A DNA stretch of 36,668 bases, from NCBI GenBank assembly GCA_028277965.1, contig JANQFF010000267.1, forward strand, positions 1 to 36,668, in the 5' to 3' direction. Below the pieces are notes generated by a model. It saw only the letters and a list, made by a program, of their open reading frames with translations, searched no databases and had not been told where the DNA came from. This document shows, piece by piece, positions 1 to 9,025 of this stretch; position 1 is the stretch's first letter; each line of letters opens with the position of its first letter. This DNA is from Pseudomonadales bacterium (lineage in GTDB: Bacteria > Pseudomonadota > Gammaproteobacteria > Pseudomonadales > Azotimanducaceae). The translations under genes were made by a program, and so were the position numbers.

Positions 1-14
1 CTTCAGCCGCGATT
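1..14 (+). repeat. REP-like repeat, right half, cut by the window edge
   Basis: CTTCAGCCGCGATT at the left edge is identical to the right half of the repeat at 26406-26433. The left half lies outside the window. It abuts the stop codon of the MFS gene on the minus strand, as other copies sit at gene ends here. Confidence 0.7.
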
Positions 15-1336
15 CAAGACTCTTGTGTGGCAGCAACCATTCTGCGTTCACGCGCCCCACCCACCTTGATGAAAAGCGGTCCGATACACGCAAACGCCAT
101 CAGCCCTGCGAGCACCACAAAAGCACCGTTGTAGGTTCCAGTGGCGTCATAAATGAAGCCTGCCAGCGGTGATGCCACCAGCACAAACGGCAGCTCCACC
201 CACCGCAGCACCCCGGTTGCAAGCGCAAACGAGCGGCTGCCGATGGAGGTAGAGACGGCAAATGTACGTAACGGCGACATGCCGGAATAGCCAAAGCCAT
301 AGAGACCACCTGCGGCCAGCGCCAGTGCGTAGGTATCAGCCTGGGTGAAGGCCAGCAACGCCGCACCCTGGCAGCTGAGTGCGAGCCAGATACTGACCCG
401 CGCACCCCAGAAGTCGGACAGCCAGCCGACCACCGGCTTACCGAACGCCGCAAAGAAGGCGGTGACACTCAGCACGAGCGCTGCCTGCTGGGTGCTGAAA
501 CCGAGGTCAAGGAGGTGTCCGAAAAGATGCAGCATCACAGCGGCGAAAACACAGACCATGGAGCCGAAAATTACACCGATGCTCCAGAAAGCCGGACTCC
601 TCAGGAGTCCCTGCCAGCTCCACTCCCGGCTGTCATCCTTGATTTCGACCTGCTCAGCCTGATGGCTCTCGACGTACTTGTGCCCGTCCCTGACCTCGCC
701 GATGTCTTCCGGCCGGTCTTTCATGAGGAACCAGACGACGGGCAGGAGGCTCACAGCCGTGGAGATGGCAAACGTGTAATAACCCGTCCGCCAGCCGTAG
801 GTATCCACTATCCAGGTCACGAGCGGGGGCATCATAATGCCGGACAGCGAAGCGCCCATCACAGCAAAGGCAATCGCCCGGCCTCGCCAGTGGTCGAACC
901 AGAAGATGACGGACCGGTGCCAGGCCATCCCACCCATGCAGGTCATACCCACGCCGAAGCCGACACCCACAATCAGGTAGAACTGCCAGAGTGTCTGTAC
1001 GCTGCCGAGGGCGAGGTAAGACGCGGTGACGACAAATATGCCAATCAGGATCACGAGTTTCGGTGAGTGGTTGTCGAGAAATCTGCCCAGCGGTGGAGAA
1101 ATGATGGCTGCCACGATGGCGGCGACCGAAAACCCGATGGAGATGGCCATGCGGCTGCCGTCAGCGAGGGTTTCCGCGAGAGCGGGAAGAAATACTCCCC
1201 TGGAGTAGGAGTAAAAACCGGTTCCAAGAAACCCCAGCAACATGCAGATGGCCACAATGACCCATCCGTAGAAAAAACCGCTCCGGGGTGGACTGCCGAT
1301 AGTGTTTACCTCTCCTGAAACGATCCATCCTAACAA
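14..1336 (-). CDS. MFS transporter (oxalate/formate or monocarboxylate type)
   Basis: A 440-residue inner-membrane secondary transporter of the major facilitator superfamily. About twelve hydrophobic segments are visible, split by a charged central loop at roughly residues 205-240 (KDRPEDIGEV... SREW). The opening after the N-terminus (FYGWVIV) and the WFDHWRGRA loop resemble oxalate/formate antiporter and monocarboxylate transporter relatives, so the substrate is probably a small organic acid, which is inference. The start is uncertain: the first codon here is TTG at 1336 with a weak upstream AGG. A better Shine-Dalgarno (GGAGAGG, about residues 8-10) precedes only a rare ATC codon, so the real protein may be about 12 residues shorter. 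It diverges from the RND operon with 56 bases between. The family call is firm, the substrate unknown. Confidence 0.85.
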   Translation of the reverse strand: MLGWIVSGEVNTIGSPPRSGFFYGWVIVAICMLLGFLGTGFYSYSRGVFLPALAETLADGSRMAISIGFSVAAIVAAIISPPLGRFLDNHSPKLVILIGIFVVTASYLALGSVQTLWQFYLIVGVGFGVGMTCMGGMAWHRSVIFWFDHWRGRAIAFAVMGASLSGIMMPPLVTWIVDTYGWRTGYYTFAISTAVSLLPVVWFLMKDRPEDIGEVRDGHKYVESHQAEQVEIKDDSREWSWQGLLRSPAFWSIGVIFGSMVCVFAAVMLHLFGHLLDLGFSTQQAALVLSVTAFFAAFGKPVVGWLSDFWGARVSIWLALSCQGAALLAFTQADTYALALAAGGLYGFGYSGMSPLRTFAVSTSIGSRSFALATGVLRWVELPFVLVASPLAGFIYDATGTYNGAFVVLAGLMAFACIGPLFIKVGGARERRMVAATQES

Positions 1337-1392
1337 AATGCCTGAGTTAAAAGTGATAAACTGGCCTGCCGGGAGACGATGGTTGGGCGATC

Positions 1393-2517
1393 GTGCGATG
1401 GTTCAGCTGGCTGCTGGTCGTTCTGGTCTGCGTTGCAGTGGCAGGCGGCCTCGGCTTCTACAAATATAGTGAGATACAGGCTGCCATAGCCCGGGGACAG
1501 GCTTTTCCGGAACCCGCTGAAGCTGTCGAAATCTATACCGTCCAGGAAATCACCCGCACGCCCAGTCTTTCTGTCACCGGAGAGATCGTTGCCCAGCGGT
1601 CCGCGACGCTCCAGAACGAACTGAAGGGTCGTATTGTGGAAGTGGGTTTTGCCCCGGGCGCGCGCGTCGAGGAAGGGCAGGTTCTCCTGCAGCTCGACAT
1701 ATCCCAGGAACGGGCGCAGCTGGCTGAAGCAACAGCGGACAGGCAGATTGCACGCCTTGCGCTCGACAGGGCACAACGTCTGGTGAGGTCGGGTGCGGGA
1801 TCTGTAGAAGCACGGGACCAGGCGCGAGCCCAGTTCGATGCAGCAGGGGCACGCGTTCGGGCATTGGAAGCGCTGATAGACAAGAAGACCCTCGTCGCAC
1901 CCTTCACCGCGCTGACGAGCCTGCACGAACTCCAGGTTGGCCAATACCTGGATGCGGGGACCCAGATCACCGATCTCATCGGGTTGTCCGACAATGCCTG
2001 GATTGATTTTTCCCTTCCGCAGGAACACAGCAGCCTTCCACTCGGCAGCGAGGTCATGATTGCCGTGTCGGAGGGCGGAGGACTGCGAGCGGCGACAGTG
2101 ATCGCCAGGGACGCCGCGGTAAACGTCCGGTCGCGTAACCTCACGCTGCGCGCAGAACTGACCGCTCCGGAGTTGCTCCCCGGCATGCTGGTGCGGGTTA
2201 GCGTCCCATTGGGGGAAACTTCGATGGCGGTGGTGGTTCCGCCCACGGCGGTCAGGCGCGATGCATTTGGAGCTGCGGTTTACGTCTTGCAGGACGTGGA
2301 TGAAAACGGGGTCACAAGAACCCGTGCCCGCAAACGCCAGGTGGAAATTGGCACCATCGGTGATGACGACCAGAGTGGTGACTGGGTGATTGTGACCCGA
2401 GGCCTGGAACCTGGCGAAGCCATTGCCGGTATAGGTGCATTCAAGCTCGCTGACGGCACGCTGGTTGTACCTTCGGAACCCAATGAAGATGCCAACAACC
2501 GGATTGTGGGTCACTGA
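1393..2517 (+). CDS. RND efflux periplasmic adaptor subunit (HlyD/MFP family)
   Basis: A 374-residue membrane fusion protein that would link the inner-membrane RND pump to an outer-membrane channel. It has an N-terminal membrane anchor (about residues 5-23), a lipoyl/barrel-sandwich half near residues 78-105 (GRIVEVGFAPGARVEEGQ), an Ala/Arg-rich coiled-coil hairpin near 108-165, the second lipoyl half (VAPFTAL...VGQYLDAGT), then beta-barrel and membrane-proximal domains. Translation starts at GTG 1393, with only a weak Shine-Dalgarno. Its TGA overlaps the ATG of the pump gene by one base (TGATG), indicating translational coupling. No TolC-like gene follows, so the outer-membrane partner must be encoded elsewhere. 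Confidence 0.92.
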   Translation: MRWFSWLLVVLVCVAVAGGLGFYKYSEIQAAIARGQAFPEPAEAVEIYTVQEITRTPSLSVTGEIVAQRSATLQNELKGRIVEVGFAPGARVEEGQVLLQLDISQERAQLAEATADRQIARLALDRAQRLVRSGAGSVEARDQARAQFDAAGARVRALEALIDKKTLVAPFTALTSLHELQVGQYLDAGTQITDLIGLSDNAWIDFSLPQEHSSLPLGSEVMIAVSEGGGLRAATVIARDAAVNVRSRNLTLRAELTAPELLPGMLVRVSVPLGETSMAVVVPPTAVRRDAFGAAVYVLQDVDENGVTRTRARKRQVEIGTIGDDDQSGDWVIVTRGLEPGEAIAGIGAFKLADGTLVVPSEPNEDANNRIVGH

Positions 2518-5500
2518 TGGCTGACGACCGACAATCGCTGTTGCCGGAGACTGCGCGGCAGGCGCGTGTCACGGACATTTTCGTCGAGCGGCCCGTTGTC
2601 GCCATTGTCATTTCTCTGCTTCTCGTACTTGTGGGTATCCGGGCGGCGATGGAACTGCCGGTTCTGCAGTACCCGAAAATCGAAAGCTCGTCGCTGCAGA
2701 TCCGTACACCGTATATTGGAGCGTCGGCCGAAACCGTTCAGGGATTTGTTACAGAACCCATTGAACGCGCTGCAGCGTCGATACCGGGTATCGATTATGT
2801 CGACAGTCAGACCCGCGCGGGGATGAGCACGGTGACGGCATGGCTCAGGCTGAATGAGGATTCAACTGACGCGCTGGCAGAACTCAATACCCGCCTGAGT
2901 CAGATCAAATTCGAGCTACCTGCGGGTGCTGAAGATCCGGCCATTACGGTCGTTCGTGCTGACCGTCCCAATGCAGGCTGGTATCTGAACGTGCCGTTGA
3001 CGCCGGACATGAATCGTTCGCTGGTATCGGATTACCTCGTACGCAGGGTAAACCCGCGTCTGGCGAGTATCCCTGGTGTGCAGGAAGTGAAACTCGGTGG
3101 GGGACGTGAGCCCGCGATGCGTATCTGGCTCGACCCGGACCGCATGGATGTATTCAACGTCAGCGCCCAGGACGTCAATCAGGCGCTCTCGCGCAACAAC
3201 ATCATTGCCACAATTGGTGCCAGCGAAAACACGGTGAGGCGCATCGACCTCCTGGTTGACTCGAATCTCCGCGAGGCGTCCCAGTTCGAGGAGATAGTCA
3301 TCCGGGAGAGTGAAGGGGCACTCATCCGTTTGCGTGACGTTGCCCGGGTGGAATTGTCGGGTGTGGAGATGAGCGAAACTGCCCGGTATACCCAGACGCC
3401 CTCCGTGTTCATCTCCGTCTGGCCACTTCCTGGTGCCAATGAGATCGAAATCGCCGATGCGATGTATGTGGAGCTCGAACGCATCAACGAGCAGCTGCCT
3501 GACGGGATGATGGTTGAGATCGGCTATGACATAACGCTCTACATGCGTAACGCGTTGCGGGAGATATTCACAACGCTGATCGAAACGATTCTCCTCGTTG
3601 GCATTGTTGTCATCATGCTCATGGGGTCGATGCGCACAGCGATGGTCCCGCTCATCACAATCCCGATCTCGCTGCTCGGTGCAACGGCTGCCATGGCGTT
3701 GATGGGGTTTTCGCTGAACCTCCTGACTGTTCTTGCGATCGTGTTGTCGGTGGGTCTCGTGGTGGACGATGCGATTGTGGTGGTGGAAAACGTGGCGCGG
3801 TATATGCGTGAAGGCATGAGCCGGTACGAAGCCGCGCTTGCCAGTTCACGGCAGCTCTTTGCGCCGATAATCGCGATGACACTGACACTGGCCGCGGTGT
3901 ACGCACCGATCGGATTCCTGTCGGGACTTACCGGTGTGCTCTTCAAGGAGTTTGCGTTCACGCTCGCTGTGGCGGTGCTCATCTCGGGTTTTGTGGCACT
4001 AACCCTGTCGCCCGTTATGAGTGGGTTCGTGAATCCTGAAGGCGGTCATGAACCGCGTTTCACGAGGTTTGTAAACGGTATCTTTCTGGCGACGCAGAAC
4101 ATTTACCGCCGGTTGCTCGATGTGCTTTTAACGAACAACGGTCAGGTACTGTTTGTGGCCTTGTTCATAGCGCTCCTGAGCGGGCCGTTTTACCTCTTCT
4201 CACAAAAGGAACTGGCGCCCCGGGAGGATCAGGGCATGATCGGGGTTGCGGTGACGGCACCCCCCGAGGCGTCCCTCGATTACACAGAGCGCTACATGTA
4301 CGACGTCGTTGACGCGATGCTGGCGCTACCCGGCGCGGATGGCATGTGGCAGTCCGTCCAGGTAAACGGCGCCTTCGGCGGGATGAATTTCGTCGACTAC
4401 GACGACCGGGAGCTGTCGGTTCACGAGATGATGCCCATGGCATTCCGCAACCTGGGGCAGATAGAGGGTGTGCGTGCGTTCCCGACTTTGCGCTCCGCGC
4501 TTCCCACCGCCGGGCGGATGGACATCGAGCTCGTGGTGATGTCAGCGGACTCACCCGGGGAAATGTTGCCCTACGCGCTCGAACTCGTGAACGCGGCTCA
4601 GCGCAGCGGAACATTCATGTTTGCCGACACGGATCTCAGGATCGACCTGCCCCAGGCCCGGTTCGAGCTGGATCGGGAACGCATAGCCGATCTCGGGATG
4701 GATGTGGCTGAGGTCAGTCGTCAGTTGTCCGTTTTTCTTTCAAGCAACTACACGAACCGGTTCGATTTTCAGGGTAAAGCATATCGCGTTATCCCGATGG
4801 TCGAAGACTACGACCGGGTAAATCCAACTGCACTGCTGGACCTGAAGATACGCACGCCTTCAGGTGACCTGATACCGCTCAATACAGTTGCAAATATGAC
4901 TGAGACAGTAGCGCCCCGATCCCTCGGGAAATTCCAGCAGAACAACTCTTTCCGCATCACAGGTGGCGTTTTGCCCGGCACCACCAAGGAACAGGCGCTC
5001 TCAGCGCTCGAAGCGGCCGCGGCAGAGGTCCTGCCCCAGGGGTACACCATTGACTATGCCGGTGAGTCGAGACAACTTCGCCAGGAAGGCAATACGCTGG
5101 TCGGTGTGCTCGGCATCTCGCTGATCTTTGTATTCCTGGCGCTCGCTGTTCAGTTCAACAGCTTCAGGGATCCGCTGGTGGTATTGATTGGATCCGCTCC
5201 ATTGGCGATATCCGGAGCGCTGGTCTTCTCCTACTTTGGCTGGACCACGATCAACATCTACTCTCAGGTTGGGTTCATCACGCTGGTGGGGCTCATTGCC
5301 AAAAACGCCATCCTCATCGTCGAATTTGCGCGGCAAATGCAGCGCAAGGGTTTATCCAAGGTCGATGCCATCAAAGAATCGGCAGCAACCCGGTTACGCC
5401 CGGTATTGATGACCACCGGCGCCACCGTGATGGGTCATTTCCCGCTGGTGCTGGTATCGGGACCGGGCGCGGAAGCGCGCAACAGCATCGGCATCATTCT

Positions 5501-5654
5501 TGTAGCGGGGATGCTGATCGGCACGATGTTTACGCTCTTCATCCTGCCGAGTGTTTATCTGTGGCTGGCGGGAACCCACGAGGTGGAGGCGGTCGAGGAA
5601 GAGCCACCACGACGTCGGAGTATCAGGGAAGCATTAAATCCCGCGAGTGGATAA
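2517..5654 (+). CDS. RND multidrug efflux permease (HAE-1, AcrB/MexB-like)
   Basis: A 1045-residue proton-driven inner-membrane pump of the acriflavin-resistance family, at the usual family length. The first membrane helix is near residues 23-43, the large periplasmic porter loop follows, then helices 2-6. The twin Asp of the proton relay is present (VGLVVDDAIVVVENV, about residue 417), as is the Lys of the later helix (GLIAKNAILIVEFA). A second periplasmic loop and terminal helices complete the duplicated architecture. The C-terminus is charged (EVEAVEEEPPRRRS). Cotranscribed with the adaptor gene. The substrate cannot be read from the sequence. The stop codon TAA lies within a REP-like half-site (5653-5668). 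Confidence 0.95.
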   Translation: MADDRQSLLPETARQARVTDIFVERPVVAIVISLLLVLVGIRAAMELPVLQYPKIESSSLQIRTPYIGASAETVQGFVTEPIERAAASIPGIDYVDSQTRAGMSTVTAWLRLNEDSTDALAELNTRLSQIKFELPAGAEDPAITVVRADRPNAGWYLNVPLTPDMNRSLVSDYLVRRVNPRLASIPGVQEVKLGGGREPAMRIWLDPDRMDVFNVSAQDVNQALSRNNIIATIGASENTVRRIDLLVDSNLREASQFEEIVIRESEGALIRLRDVARVELSGVEMSETARYTQTPSVFISVWPLPGANEIEIADAMYVELERINEQLPDGMMVEIGYDITLYMRNALREIFTTLIETILLVGIVVIMLMGSMRTAMVPLITIPISLLGATAAMALMGFSLNLLTVLAIVLSVGLVVDDAIVVVENVARYMREGMSRYEAALASSRQLFAPIIAMTLTLAAVYAPIGFLSGLTGVLFKEFAFTLAVAVLISGFVALTLSPVMSGFVNPEGGHEPRFTRFVNGIFLATQNIYRRLLDVLLTNNGQVLFVALFIALLSGPFYLFSQKELAPREDQGMIGVAVTAPPEASLDYTERYMYDVVDAMLALPGADGMWQSVQVNGAFGGMNFVDYDDRELSVHEMMPMAFRNLGQIEGVRAFPTLRSALPTAGRMDIELVVMSADSPGEMLPYALELVNAAQRSGTFMFADTDLRIDLPQARFELDRERIADLGMDVAEVSRQLSVFLSSNYTNRFDFQGKAYRVIPMVEDYDRVNPTALLDLKIRTPSGDLIPLNTVANMTETVAPRSLGKFQQNNSFRITGGVLPGTTKEQALSALEAAAAEVLPQGYTIDYAGESRQLRQEGNTLVGVLGISLIFVFLALAVQFNSFRDPLVVLIGSAPLAISGALVFSYFGWTTINIYSQVGFITLVGLIAKNAILIVEFARQMQRKGLSKVDAIKESAATRLRPVLMTTGATVMGHFPLVLVSGPGAEARNSIGIILVAGMLIGTMFTLFILPSVYLWLAGTHEVEAVEEEPPRRRSIREALNPASG

Positions 5655-5802
5655 TCGCGGCTGAAGCCTGGATTACCTTCACGGCATCCCTGCCGATTGT
5701 CTCCCGGCTGTTTAATTCACAGGGCTCGCATCACCGCAATTGGCTTGCACGCCAATTACTGCTCGCCCGCTCGACGCATGCGTCGACCCTTCAGCCGCGA
5801 TT
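5653..5802. repeat. Inverted REP half-sites enclosing two further hairpins
   Basis: AATCGCGGCTGAAGCC at 5653-5668 is the reverse complement of the REP right half, and CTTCAGCCGCGATT at 5789-5802 is the same half in direct orientation, so the two form an inverted pair about 120 bases apart. Between them are AATTGGC/GCCAATT (5738-5744 and 5751-5757, loop TTGCAC) and the perfect 16-base palindrome TCGACGCATGCGTCGA (5771-5786). The block fills the gap between two convergent genes and overlaps both stop codons. It could act as a bidirectional terminator or mRNA stabiliser, or be a REP-derived mobile unit. I see no poly-T tract. Confidence 0.75.
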
Positions 5803-6918
5803 CTTCTCAGTTACGAGTTCGTACAGCCTTCGCATGATCAATCCCTGGTCGAACTCTTCATCCGTATTGGTCTGAAAAGCGATGGTCAGGTTGTCATCCA
5901 TGAAGTGTCGCGCTCCGGTGCGGTAGCCCGGGAACCAGCCGCCATGGCCGATCACGCGATCGTTGATGTAAAGCCCGTAACCGTAGTGGCCGGTCTGCTC
6001 GGGGTCTTTGTAGCCCGCTTCGATCATCTGCTGGAATGTCTCCGGTTCGACAATCTGACCATTCGCAAGCTGGTGATAGAACTGGGCAAGAACCGTTGGG
6101 GTTGTCATGAGCCCGCCGCCGGTCCATTCCGTGAGAGGGTGCAGCTTCATGATCCCGTCCTCGATGGTGGCACCACTCATTCCGGCTGCAGTCATGAGCA
6201 GATTGCCAGCGACATAACCCTGGGCAACGTTGGGCATGTCGGGTGCGATAGCGGGCCGGGCGCCGAGACCGTTGGGTTCGAGGATGCGCCTGGTCAGTAA
6301 CTCGTAGTAACTGGTATCGCTGGCGGCTTCGATGACAAGTCCGAGCACAAGGTAGCCCGTATCGGTGTAGTTGTATCCTTCACCGGGAGTGAATTGCAGG
6401 CCATCGTCAGTCACCATGCTGATGAGCTCCTGGGGGGTGTACAACAGTTCCCGACCCCGCAGACGGCGCCATGCAGCGGACAGAACAAAGTCCATGTCGT
6501 TGACGTGATCGATCATGCCGGTCGAATGACTCAGAAGCTGACTGACCGTCAGACCTGGGGCGCCCGGCAGGTCATCGAGCCAGGCTTCTCCGGCCAGGTA
6601 TCTGGACACCGGGTCGCTGAGGGCAAGCACGCCGTCTTCAACCAGCAGCATGGCCGTGGCGGCTACGAATGACTTGCCTGTACTGCCACCGGGCATGCTG
6701 ACGTCGTTGGTCATCGGCACCCCGTTGTCGACATCCGCAAGGCCCGTTGCGGCAGCAACCAGGCCGTCTTCATCGAGAATCGCGGCTCTCAGGCTTGGCA
6801 GATTGAGCTCACCTCGCAGGACCTCCAGTGTGTTCTTGAGTTCGGAACTGGAAACGGTGCCATGCGCGTGCGTGGTTGCGAGGACCAGCCAGCACACGAG
6901 GTGCGTGAGAGTTTTCAT
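5791..6918 (-). CDS. Exported serine hydrolase, beta-lactamase/class C family
   Basis: A 375-residue protein of the beta-lactamase/peptidase S12 family (PF00144). A signal peptide opens it (MKTLTHLVCWLVLATTHA), so it acts in the periplasm. The nucleophile motif is S79-T-G-K82. The usual Y-x-N position reads Y184-T-D186 (YTDTGYLVLG), as in many esterase/peptidase-like members, and an HGG motif (VIGHGGWFPGYRTG) takes the KTG role. These proteins hydrolyse esters, peptides or lactams; the substrate here is unknown. The ATG at 6918 overlaps the upstream amidohydrolase stop (ATGA), which argues against a longer upstream reading. The last residues (NRG) and stop lie inside a REP repeat. It is a paralogue of 26422-27525. 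Confidence 0.9.
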   Translation of the reverse strand: MKTLTHLVCWLVLATTHAHGTVSSSELKNTLEVLRGELNLPSLRAAILDEDGLVAAATGLADVDNGVPMTNDVSMPGGSTGKSFVAATAMLLVEDGVLALSDPVSRYLAGEAWLDDLPGAPGLTVSQLLSHSTGMIDHVNDMDFVLSAAWRRLRGRELLYTPQELISMVTDDGLQFTPGEGYNYTDTGYLVLGLVIEAASDTSYYELLTRRILEPNGLGARPAIAPDMPNVAQGYVAGNLLMTAAGMSGATIEDGIMKLHPLTEWTGGGLMTTPTVLAQFYHQLANGQIVEPETFQQMIEAGYKDPEQTGHYGYGLYINDRVIGHGGWFPGYRTGARHFMDDNLTIAFQTNTDEEFDQGLIMRRLYELVTEKNRG

Positions 6919-7907
6919 AGCCTGTAGACCCTGCGGGCTGTACCGGCGAACATCGCCGCCTGTTCTGAATCGGTGTAACGAGCAGCGATCTTCTTCAGGC
7001 CGTTGTACAGCACGTGGTAGCTGAGCGACATGCGGTCGACCGGAAAGTTGCTTTCGAACATGCACCGGTCGGGTCCAAAACACTCGATGGTGTGATGGTA
7101 GTAGCGGGCCTGCTGCTCGACAAATTCATCCGATGAAGGGGGCTGGGACTGCTCGTGCCAGCCGAAACCGTTGTCCGGCATGGCAAGACCACCGAGCTTT
7201 GCAACCACGTTCTGGCAACCTGCAATCGCTTCAATGTCTTTACACCACTGGGTGTAGATCTCCTCGCGTTTACCCTGGAAACGACCGACGCCGAGGGGTG
7301 TCCCGAAGTGGTCCAGGATCATTGTCGTGTCGGGGACCGCCCTGGCGAGCGAGCAGAAGTCCTCGTTCTGGTGGTGGTAGTGCCACGTGTCGTAGGTATA
7401 ACCCCGTTCGCCAAGACGCGCGACTCCCTGCCTGAAAGCGTCCTCATTGTAGAGACCGGGTTGTGCGCGTCCCGGTATGGTCAACGCCTCCGGGTGAGGG
7501 TCGCTCGCGCCGGAGTGGCGAATGCCGCGAAACAGACCCTGACCCGCGGCTTCATGTGCATCCAGCACTTCATCGAGGCCGGGATGGGTCAGATCGGCGC
7601 GGCTCACAATCCCGGCGATGGTCGCCTGGCTGTCGTCCGCCCTGGATGCTTCAGCGATACCTGCCACGTAGCGGGTTTCACCCACCGGCTGGAGATGTTC
7701 GGTGGCTTCGGTGTCGTATTCTGAGCCGCATTCGAGGAACACTGTCTGGATGACGTTGTGGCCGTCCCCCGTGTCCGACCAGAGCTCATCAAGTTCGTAG
7801 TTCCAGCCGGTCCGGTGCCACAAGTGATGATGGGGGTCGATAATCTCCCGATCCGGATCGATGATCTCTTCACGGACGCTGCTCAGCCAGTCATTTTGAT
7901 CCGTCAT
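6915..7907 (-). CDS. Amidohydrolase-related metal-dependent hydrolase (PF04909)
   Basis: A 330-residue cytoplasmic TIM-barrel hydrolase of the amidohydrolase-2 group, which includes lactonases and decarboxylases such as the dicarboxylate lactonase LigI. The metal-binding opening is visible as IDPHHHLWH near residues 26-34, followed by ILDHFG and a late ESNFPVD segment carrying the conserved acidic region. The start is placed at ATG 7907 because GGAGGGG lies six bases upstream, on the minus strand at 7911-7917; an upstream in-frame start would swallow this site. It is the first gene of a two-gene operon with the serine hydrolase, overlapping by four bases. The pairing suggests stepwise hydrolysis of one compound, which is inference. 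Confidence 0.88.
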   Translation of the reverse strand: MTDQNDWLSSVREEIIDPDREIIDPHHHLWHRTGWNYELDELWSDTGDGHNVIQTVFLECGSEYDTEATEHLQPVGETRYVAGIAEASRADDSQATIAGIVSRADLTHPGLDEVLDAHEAAGQGLFRGIRHSGASDPHPEALTIPGRAQPGLYNEDAFRQGVARLGERGYTYDTWHYHHQNEDFCSLARAVPDTTMILDHFGTPLGVGRFQGKREEIYTQWCKDIEAIAGCQNVVAKLGGLAMPDNGFGWHEQSQPPSSDEFVEQQARYYHHTIECFGPDRCMFESNFPVDRMSLSYHVLYNGLKKIAARYTDSEQAAMFAGTARRVYRL

Positions 7908-8035
7908 GTCCCCTCCGCCTGTATGAACGGTCAAGTTAGCTTACCCGGCAAAAAATGTGAAACAGGCACGGTAGGAAGGGCCATTCTGTGGCCGGACGTC
8001 ATAAATCCGGCAGTCAGGATTGCTATAACACCTGA

Positions 8036-9025
8036 ATGATATTCCGAACGATCATTCTGACGAGCTGCCTGCTCGTGTGGCCAGCGTTTGCGGAAGAGGT
8101 TGCCGGTACCCGTGTCGCCCCGCTTGAAGTCCGTAACATGAGCCCTGTGGTGCAGCTTTATGGCATACCGCGCATGCTGGGTGGCCGCGTGACCATCGGC
8201 TTACAGAACAGTTTCAACATCGAAGTCGGGAATAATTTCCAGAGTGAAGACCGGGCCGGCACGTTCGGTTTTTTCGACGGCGAGAGCTACGTATCGACAT
8301 ACCGGCTGCGGAACAATCTTGGAGACCGGTTCGAGTGGGGTGTCGAGGTCCCGTATATGTCACACAACGGGGGCAATCTCGACGGCCTGGTCGATGAATT
8401 TCATGAACTCTTCGGGTTGCCTGACGGCAATCGTTCTCTGGCCCCGCGGGGGCGGCTGGACTATCACATCTCTTCGGATGGTATTGTCTATGCGGATTTT
8501 CAGGACAGCAGGCGATCTCTTGGAGACGTCACGGCGTTTGGTGGCATGCAGCTCCTTGAATCGCCCACTTCTGCCCTGGCGCTGCGTGGTCAGATCAAGT
8601 TCCCGACTGGTGAGGTTGATGACCTCAGCGGTTCGGGTGGGACGGATGTATCGCTCTGGGCGGAATATCAGCGTGCTGTTGTGATGTGGGACTACGGGTT
8701 CCACCTCACGCTTGGGGGCGGTCTGACCCATCTCGGGGAGGGTGATCTCATCCCTCACCGCCAGGAGTCTTGGGTTGGCTTTGGCCACCTGGGGCTGCAA
8801 CTCCCGCTCACCCAACGCCTCGCCTTTATTGCCCAGATGGATGCGCACACAGACATTCTGGATACCGGCAATCCCCTGTTGGCAGAAGGGGGCGTTCTCG
8901 GCACGCTCGGCGGTCGCGTGCAGATGTCGGAACGGTTCTGGCTGGACCTCGGTCTGATTGAGGATCTCGAGAGCGAATCGGCCTCTGACGTGATTTTTCA
9001 GGTCAAGCTGGGCGCCGAGTTTTAG
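8036..9025 (+). CDS. DUF3187 family exported protein, probable outer-membrane barrel
   Basis: A 329-residue protein with a signal peptide (about residues 1-19, ending WPAFA). The body alternates hydrophobic and polar residues in amphipathic strands, with many aromatic and Gly residues, and ends in a terminal Phe (VKLGAEF), all typical of an outer-membrane beta-barrel. Recurrent features such as YGIPRMLGG, EWGVEVPYMSHNGG and LKFPTG-type turns match the DUF3187 family, whose function is unknown. The ATG at 8036 lacks a clear Shine-Dalgarno. It diverges from the amidohydrolase operon with 128 bases between. Its TAG overlaps the convergent CapA-like stop by four bases. Confidence 0.85.
   Translation: MIFRTIILTSCLLVWPAFAEEVAGTRVAPLEVRNMSPVVQLYGIPRMLGGRVTIGLQNSFNIEVGNNFQSEDRAGTFGFFDGESYVSTYRLRNNLGDRFEWGVEVPYMSHNGGNLDGLVDEFHELFGLPDGNRSLAPRGRLDYHISSDGIVYADFQDSRRSLGDVTAFGGMQLLESPTSALALRGQIKFPTGEVDDLSGSGGTDVSLWAEYQRAVVMWDYGFHLTLGGGLTHLGEGDLIPHRQESWVGFGHLGLQLPLTQRLAFIAQMDAHTDILDTGNPLLAEGGVLGTLGGRVQMSERFWLDLGLIEDLESESASDVIFQVKLGAEF

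Noticed and set aside
1330..2514. 394-residue minus-strand frame opposite the RND adaptor
   Set aside because: It is the antisense of a well-supported adaptor gene and has no recognisable domain.
6919..7083. N-terminal extension of the first serine hydrolase
   Set aside because: It overlaps the amidohydrolase gene and would precede a clear signal peptide.
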